DNA of 64,000 nt from Trema orientale. Lineage: Eukaryota > Streptophyta > Magnoliopsida > Rosales > Cannabaceae. The stretch spans positions 134,337 through 198,336 of the forward strand of contig JXTC01000112.1 of assembly GCA_002914845.1 (NCBI GenBank), given 5' to 3'. The first letter of the stretch is position 1. Every line of letters begins with the position of its first letter. The position numbers and the translations under genes were made by a program. A model generated the notes under the pieces. That model searched no databases. It was given only the letters and a program-made list of their open reading frames with translations, and was not told where the DNA came from. Shown here piece after piece: positions 59,749-64,000 of the stretch.

Positions 59749-60079
59749 ATAACTAATTTATAAAAGTTATAGGACACTTTATGACCCTTATGATGGATTT
59801 TTGGTCTCTGTTTAAGAAGTGGCCGTTTTTCTATTGAAAAATGATCGAGTTTATCAAAAAGGCCGAAATACATTAGTATCAAAATGGGAAAATGACACGT
59901 TGTACGATTTTGGCAAAAAATATTCCAAAAATACGAACTGGCCAAAACAAATAATTTTCCGTACGATCTAAGAAGAAACATTTCTATTTTATAAGGTCCA
60001 AGGCTCGGTGGTAAAGTTGTAAATTTGTCTATCATTAAAGAAAGCTTTATTAATTAAAAAATAAAGTAAATAAATCAAA

Positions 60080-60190
60080 TTGTAAGCAAGTCGAGTGGTT
60101 GGGCTCTCTATCCCCACAATCAACACCTAAGTTCAAGTCCCACCTGCCTCATTTATTGGTTTTTAATTTATTTTTTTATTTTTTCTTTTT
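60080..60190 (+). repeat. Possible tRNA-derived SINE head
   Basis: An A-box-like AAGTCGAGTGGTTGG (60088-60102) is followed about 30 bp later by a B-box-like GTTCAAGTCCC (60131-60141), and then by a T-rich tail. The order and spacing are those of a Pol III promoter in a SINE. It cannot be a functional tRNA, as no cloverleaf closes. Confidence 0.35.
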
Positions 60191-60252
60191 TTAATTCATT
60201 TTTTCAAATATCACAATTATTTAGTTAATAAAAACTGAAAACTAAACTATTT

Positions 60253-60680
60253 AGTTAAAAGAAAACACAATGGTTTCTAGGAAATTTTTGTGGTTTCCTA
60301 TGATTTACTTAGCTACAGGGCAATCTGCTAAAAGGAAACCATGATGGTTTCTTGTGATTTACTTACGTACAAGATATTCGGAAACCACGATGGTTTCCTG
60401 TGATTTATTTAGCTACAGGACATTCTGCAAAAAGGAAATCATAATGATTTCCCAGAAATGTTCACGGTTTCATGTGATTTACTTACTTACAGGATATTCG
60501 ACTAAAGGAAACCAAAATGGTTTCCAGAAAACCTTTGTGCTTTCTTGTGGTTTACTTACGTACAGGACTTTCGACTAAAGGAAACCAAACTGGTTTTTAG
60601 GAAACCTTTGTGGTTTCCTGTGATTTATTTACTTACAGAACATTCCACTAATAGGAAACCACAATGGTTTCCTATAAAAA
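60253..60680. repeat. Minisatellite with GGAAACCA/TGGTTTCC palindromes
   Basis: About six imperfect units of 50-75 bp run in tandem. Each contains a palindromic core (GGAAACCACAATGGTTTCC or a variant) and TGTGATTTACTTACGTACAG. Shorter units lack a second GTGGTTTCC part. The overlapping open frames here (repeats of MVSCDLFSYRTF-like words) come only from the tandem array. An A run follows at about 60677. Confidence 0.85.
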
Positions 60681-61064
60681 AAAAAAAAAAAAAGATGACT
60701 TATTTACTAAAATGCCACCGCGTTTTCTAACTTTCAAAGTATTTAGAAAAATGCCATAAAAAGGTCGTACGAATTTTTATTATTTTTGAAAGGTCGTAAA
60801 TTTGGTATTATTTTTTGAAAAATAAGTATAATTGTCCAAAATCCTATTAAAATTGATATATTTTAGACAAGATTGATGTATCAATACACAAAAATTTGAT
60901 ACACTATACATAAATTGGTCTACTAGAAAACAGCCATTGAGCATAAAAATGAAAAAAAAAAGGCTATTTATAAATAAGTGAAGAAAGGCCTTTTCCTAAA
61001 TTGATGTGAAAAAATATGCTAGTTCTTATAATTACTTGTAAAATTTCATTTAGGAACTCGAGAA

Positions 61065-61611
61065 AAAGACAACGGTAGGACTAACTTGGGCCAAAATGAC
61101 CTTTGAGAAATTGACATAAGCAGTAGTAATTTTGACTAAAATGACTTTTTTACGAGTGTTTTAAAAAATAAATTTTCTAGTAGTGTTTTAGAGTTTTGTG
61201 ACCATGTGTGATAGATGGTCATAGAATTTGTGACCATTGATTAATCTTAGAAAAGCCATATTTTTATAGTCACAAATTGTGTGACGATTTGTGACACTAC
61301 TAGAAATGTCAATTTGAAAAAAATATTAAAAAAATAATTTTGTGTCAAATTAGTACTACTCATGTCAATTTCCCAATTTTTAGTGCTTTTTTTAAATATT
61401 ATATTTAGGAGTGTTGAAAACGTTTCGACTTATAATCTAGAACTTCTTGACTATAAAAAAATTATTATTTATGAAATTTTTAGCAGTTTTTCATGATCAA
61501 GAAGCTGCTGATTATAAATCAGAAACATATTTGACATTTCTAAAAAAATTATTTTTAATAAAATTCACAAAAAGTCATTTTGGCTCAAGTTAGCCCTACC
61601 CATGTCCTTTA
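61065..61611. mobile_element. TIR MITE hosting a second MITE
   Basis: The outer ends are GGTAGGACTAACTTGGGCCA with AAAATGAC on the left and GTCATTTTGGCTCAAGTTAG with CCCTACCCATGTCC on the right, inverted copies of each other. A different MITE (61105-61373) lies inside near the left end. A related but separate element with similar ends lies at 61651-61903. Confidence 0.65.
61105..61373. mobile_element. TIR MITE, 'AAATTGACAT' family, copy 2 (nested)
   Basis: The left end is GAGAAATTGACATAAGCAGT and the right end is AGTACTACTCATGTCAATTT plus CCC. The interior words TTGTGACCATTGATTAATCT and CACAAATTGTGTGACG recur in copies at 32041 and 62692. Confidence 0.65.
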
Positions 61612-61650
61612 TACAAAGAATTCCTAGATCTCTTCATTTTCCCAAAGGGA

Positions 61651-61903
61651 AAAGGACATGAGTCAGGCTAAATTGGGCCAAGAATGACTTTTACGAATTG
61701 TTTTTTAAAAATGACATTTATAGAAATATCAAAAACGTTTTGCTGTTATATTCAAAAAAAAATTTGTACCATTAATTATGAGATTTTTAGGAGGTTTTAA
61801 CGTTAGAAAAACGTTTGAGTATAAGTTAAAAAGTTTTTGACACTCCTAAAAATATTTAAAAAGAAAAGTCATTTAGGCCCAAATTACTCCTACTCATGTC
61901 CGT
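61651..61903. mobile_element. TIR MITE with GGACATGAGT ends
   Basis: The left end AAAGGACATGAGTCAGGCTA and the right end, reversed as GGACATGAGTAGGAGTAATT, are inverted copies. Both continue with a GGGCC..AATGAC-type block. It is about 250 bp and non-coding. Confidence 0.6.
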
Positions 61904-62690
61904 GGGAAAAGTTCATAAAACCCATTTCTTTAAACATATTTTTGTAAATACCTGTTTTTAATTTTTATTTTATAGGTTCTCATTTTTAGAGAAATGTATA
62001 TAATATGTATTTTTTACATGAAATTCATACTACAATATACATTTTATGTGTAAAAATTGTACCAAAAAGTCAATATATATTTGCAATGTATACCATAGGT
62101 ACAAACTTATATTATAAATGTAAATCATAGGTAAAAATTTATATTGTAAATATATATCACACAGATTTTACATATGAAATGTATACCTAATAACGAGTAT
62201 TTTTGAAATATATATTAGAAATGGATATTTTTGAAATATAAGGCTCCAAAACTGGTTGTGAGTGTAAATTTCTCCATGCCCTTTCCATTTTCCTAAAATG
62301 GGCCACAAACTAGTCCATCCAATAAGTGGATAGGGATGGGTTGGCCCATTTTTTGAGTTTGTTTGGTTCAGCCCCTTTATGTCTCTTGGATAGCATAAAT
62401 AGAGAGAGAGAAAATATGGAACATTATCATTTTTTACCCTCTTTTATTTTTCTTTTGAAGTTGACTCTCCTTTAAAGTCTATGGTAAAATATGGCACAAA
62501 TTATAACTCATCTGCAAAAATAGACAATTTTTTAATAAAAACTTAGAAATCTAAAATTGCTCTACTGTCCCAATCATTAAGTAGAAATTTGACCCGGGCA
62601 AACCAAATATAATATATATATATATATGTATATGTATATCACGGGCCTATGTCAGACCATGATCAAAAAAATCATATCTTACATATATGA
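61904..62690. other. AT-rich spacer with weak repeats
   Basis: Degenerate words such as TATATTGTAAATATATAT recur at 61980-62240, and an (AT)n run lies near 62610. No gene is seen. Confidence 0.5.
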
Positions 62691-62691
62691 A

Positions 62692-63624
62692 GGGAAATTG
62701 ACATAAATAGTAATAATTTTAACTAAAATGATATTTTTAAGAGTGTTTTGAAAAATAATTTTTTTAGTAGAGGGTCACATAATTTGTGACCTTGATGGTA
62801 GAGATGTAAAGTGGGCCGAGCCGGGCCGGGCCGACCCACATTTGATAGGACCATATGAGCTTTGTACCATGCCTAGGCCGGGCCCTCCTAAAATATGGGC
62901 CAGACCAGCCCAGCCCACATTCTTATTAAGAGGTCCGGCACGGCCCACAGGCCCAACCCACATTTTATGGGGGCCTAAGTGGGCGGTGCTTAAGTGGGCT
63001 GTACCTATGCGGGCTGAATATATGCCACAATGTGGGCCTAATTTCGTTGTTATTTTATGCTTTAAAATATCAAATATGAGCCTAAAACTCATTCATATTC
63101 TTTTAAAATTTGAATAAATTAGAAATAAACAAAAATAAGTTAATAAATAATATTAAAAACATATAAATGAAAATATTTAATTAAGATTTTTTCAAATTTT
63201 AATTAAGAAATATATTTAAAATTATATTTAGAAGGACTAAATGTGGGCCGATAAAAATGTGGGCCGATAAAAATGTGGGCCGTGCCGAGCCGGTGGGCCT
63301 ATGACTGAGGCTTAGCCCGGCCCCTACTATATGTAACGGGCCGGCCCAGGCCTACATAATGTAGGCATGGCCCGGGCCGGTACCGTGCTTTTTCTTCGAA
63401 ATGTGGGCCAGCCCACAAAATCCGGCCCACATTGACATCTCTACCTGATGGAGGGTCACACAATTTATGACTATTGATTAGCCCTAGAAAAATCATAATT
63501 TTATAGTCACAAATTGTGTGACCCATCGTCACACAATTTGTGATACTAATAGAAATGTTTATTTGAAAAAAACAACTTAGAAAGTCATTTTGTGCCAAAT
63601 CAGTACTATCCAGGTCAATTTCCC
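62692..63624. mobile_element. TIR MITE, 'AAATTGACAT' family, copy 3, hosting a hAT MITE
   Basis: The left end is GGGAAATTGACATAAATAGT and the right end is CAGTACTATCCAGGTCAATT plus TCCC. The interior blocks AGGGTCACATAATTTGTGAC (left) and TATAGTCACAAATTGTGTGA (right) match the other copies. A 645-bp hAT MITE is inserted in the middle; without it and one target copy the element is about 280 bp. Confidence 0.7.
62799..63443. mobile_element. hAT-type MITE, GGGCC-rich, TAGAGATGT ends
   Basis: The element starts TAGAGATGTAAAGTGGGCC and ends GGCCCACATTGACATCTCTA. The flanking 8-bp repeats are CTTGATGG (62791-62798) and CCTGATGG (63444-63451), with one mismatch. Both arms are packed with GGGCCGNGCC words and the centre is AT-rich. 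The Pro/Gly/Trp-rich open frames over it are repeat by-products. Confidence 0.85.
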
Positions 63625-64000
63625 ATGTTTGAACCCATTCCAATTCAAGCCGAAGAACAAATCTTATATAACCGACCTCATTATGATTTAGGCCATCAAC
63701 AACTTTTTCCTGTCCTCCTTCCTTGGTACTTCTTAGGCCTCATCAAAAAGTTTTAGCACATTTAATCAGGGTATTCGAAGTGGACGCCTTACTGTTGAGG
63801 CGCGAGCAAGATGGTCTAGACCATGGTGATCATCATTGCTGACGGGGATTTTAACTGTGAGTTCTTTATTTTCTTGAGATTTTTGAGGCTTATTAAGGGA
63901 TATGATATCTAAGTAGTTTACATGTATGATATGATATTGAGGGTTAGTTTTAAATTTATGAATGAGACTTTTTCATCGTTATGAAGTCATTACTAAACCC
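63625..64000. other. Right-edge intergenic sequence
   Basis: No coding frame or repeat is recognised in the last 376 bases. A gene beginning beyond the window cannot be excluded. Confidence 0.4.

Noticed and set aside
60354..60730. Repeated MVSCDLFSYRTF-like peptides suggesting a repeat protein
   Set aside because: The peptide repeat simply mirrors a non-coding minisatellite whose units change frame.
62775..63117. Gly/Pro/Trp-rich frames on both strands
   Set aside because: They overlie the GGGCC-rich arm of a hAT MITE; both strands stay open because of composition.

Overview
The window is AT-rich nuclear DNA of a flowering plant, most likely a eudicot. Reasons: spliced genes with GT-AG introns, plant-only families (a CASP-like membrane protein, a LORELEI-like GPI-anchored protein, a plastid-targeted riboflavin synthase) and a dense load of plant transposable elements. 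I cannot name the species.

Six apparently intact protein-coding genes are supported. From left to right they are: PIG-M, the GPI mannosyltransferase I catalytic subunit (+, coding 18781-21010); a four-helix CASP-like protein (-, 21748-22883), tail-to-tail with PIG-M; plastid riboflavin synthase (+, 24327-25172, single exon), head-to-head with the CASP-like gene; a 78-residue plant protein of unknown function (+, 39592-40126); an LLG/LORELEI-like GPI-anchored protein (-, 47757-48907); and an eight-exon DTW-domain protein, a predicted tRNA-uridine aminocarboxypropyltransferase (-, 51979-57326). Intron phases were followed by hand and every reading frame closes. A broken three-exon piece of a TDBD (Tify-domain-binding) gene lies at 30218-30902.

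The rest is mostly repeats. 1-2960 is AT-rich intergenic DNA. 2970-4640 is a degenerate low-complexity tract built from GTTAC/GTAAC words. 5163-14750 is a stack of transposon debris: a Mutator-like MITE, LTR remnants, a copia-type solo LTR inside an older gypsy-like LTR, and the tail of a Harbinger transposase. 14877-16390 holds a direct duplication around an N and a long inverted-repeat element. 25563-29403 carries a hAT-like element with a nested Tourist-like MITE, a tandem duplication and a GA-rich tract. 30115-33350 carries the gene fragment, a poly(A) insertion and a hAT MITE whose empty site is kept next to it. 41004-45878 is a complete but decayed Ty1/copia retrotransposon with matching target-site duplications. 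49338-50039 is a hAT MITE upstream of the LLG gene. 59565-63625 is a cluster of MITEs and minisatellite, including a MITE inside a MITE and a hAT MITE inside another.

No operon-like cooperation is expected. PIG-M builds GPI anchors and the LLG protein carries one, but their presence in one window is probably coincidence. The most distinctive non-genic feature is a family of four GC-rich foldback elements (5163, 8641, 23847, 29028). Three have perfect 9-bp target duplications, and one sits about 310 bp upstream of the riboflavin synthase start codon. I see no tRNA, rRNA, CRISPR array or prokaryotic-type system.
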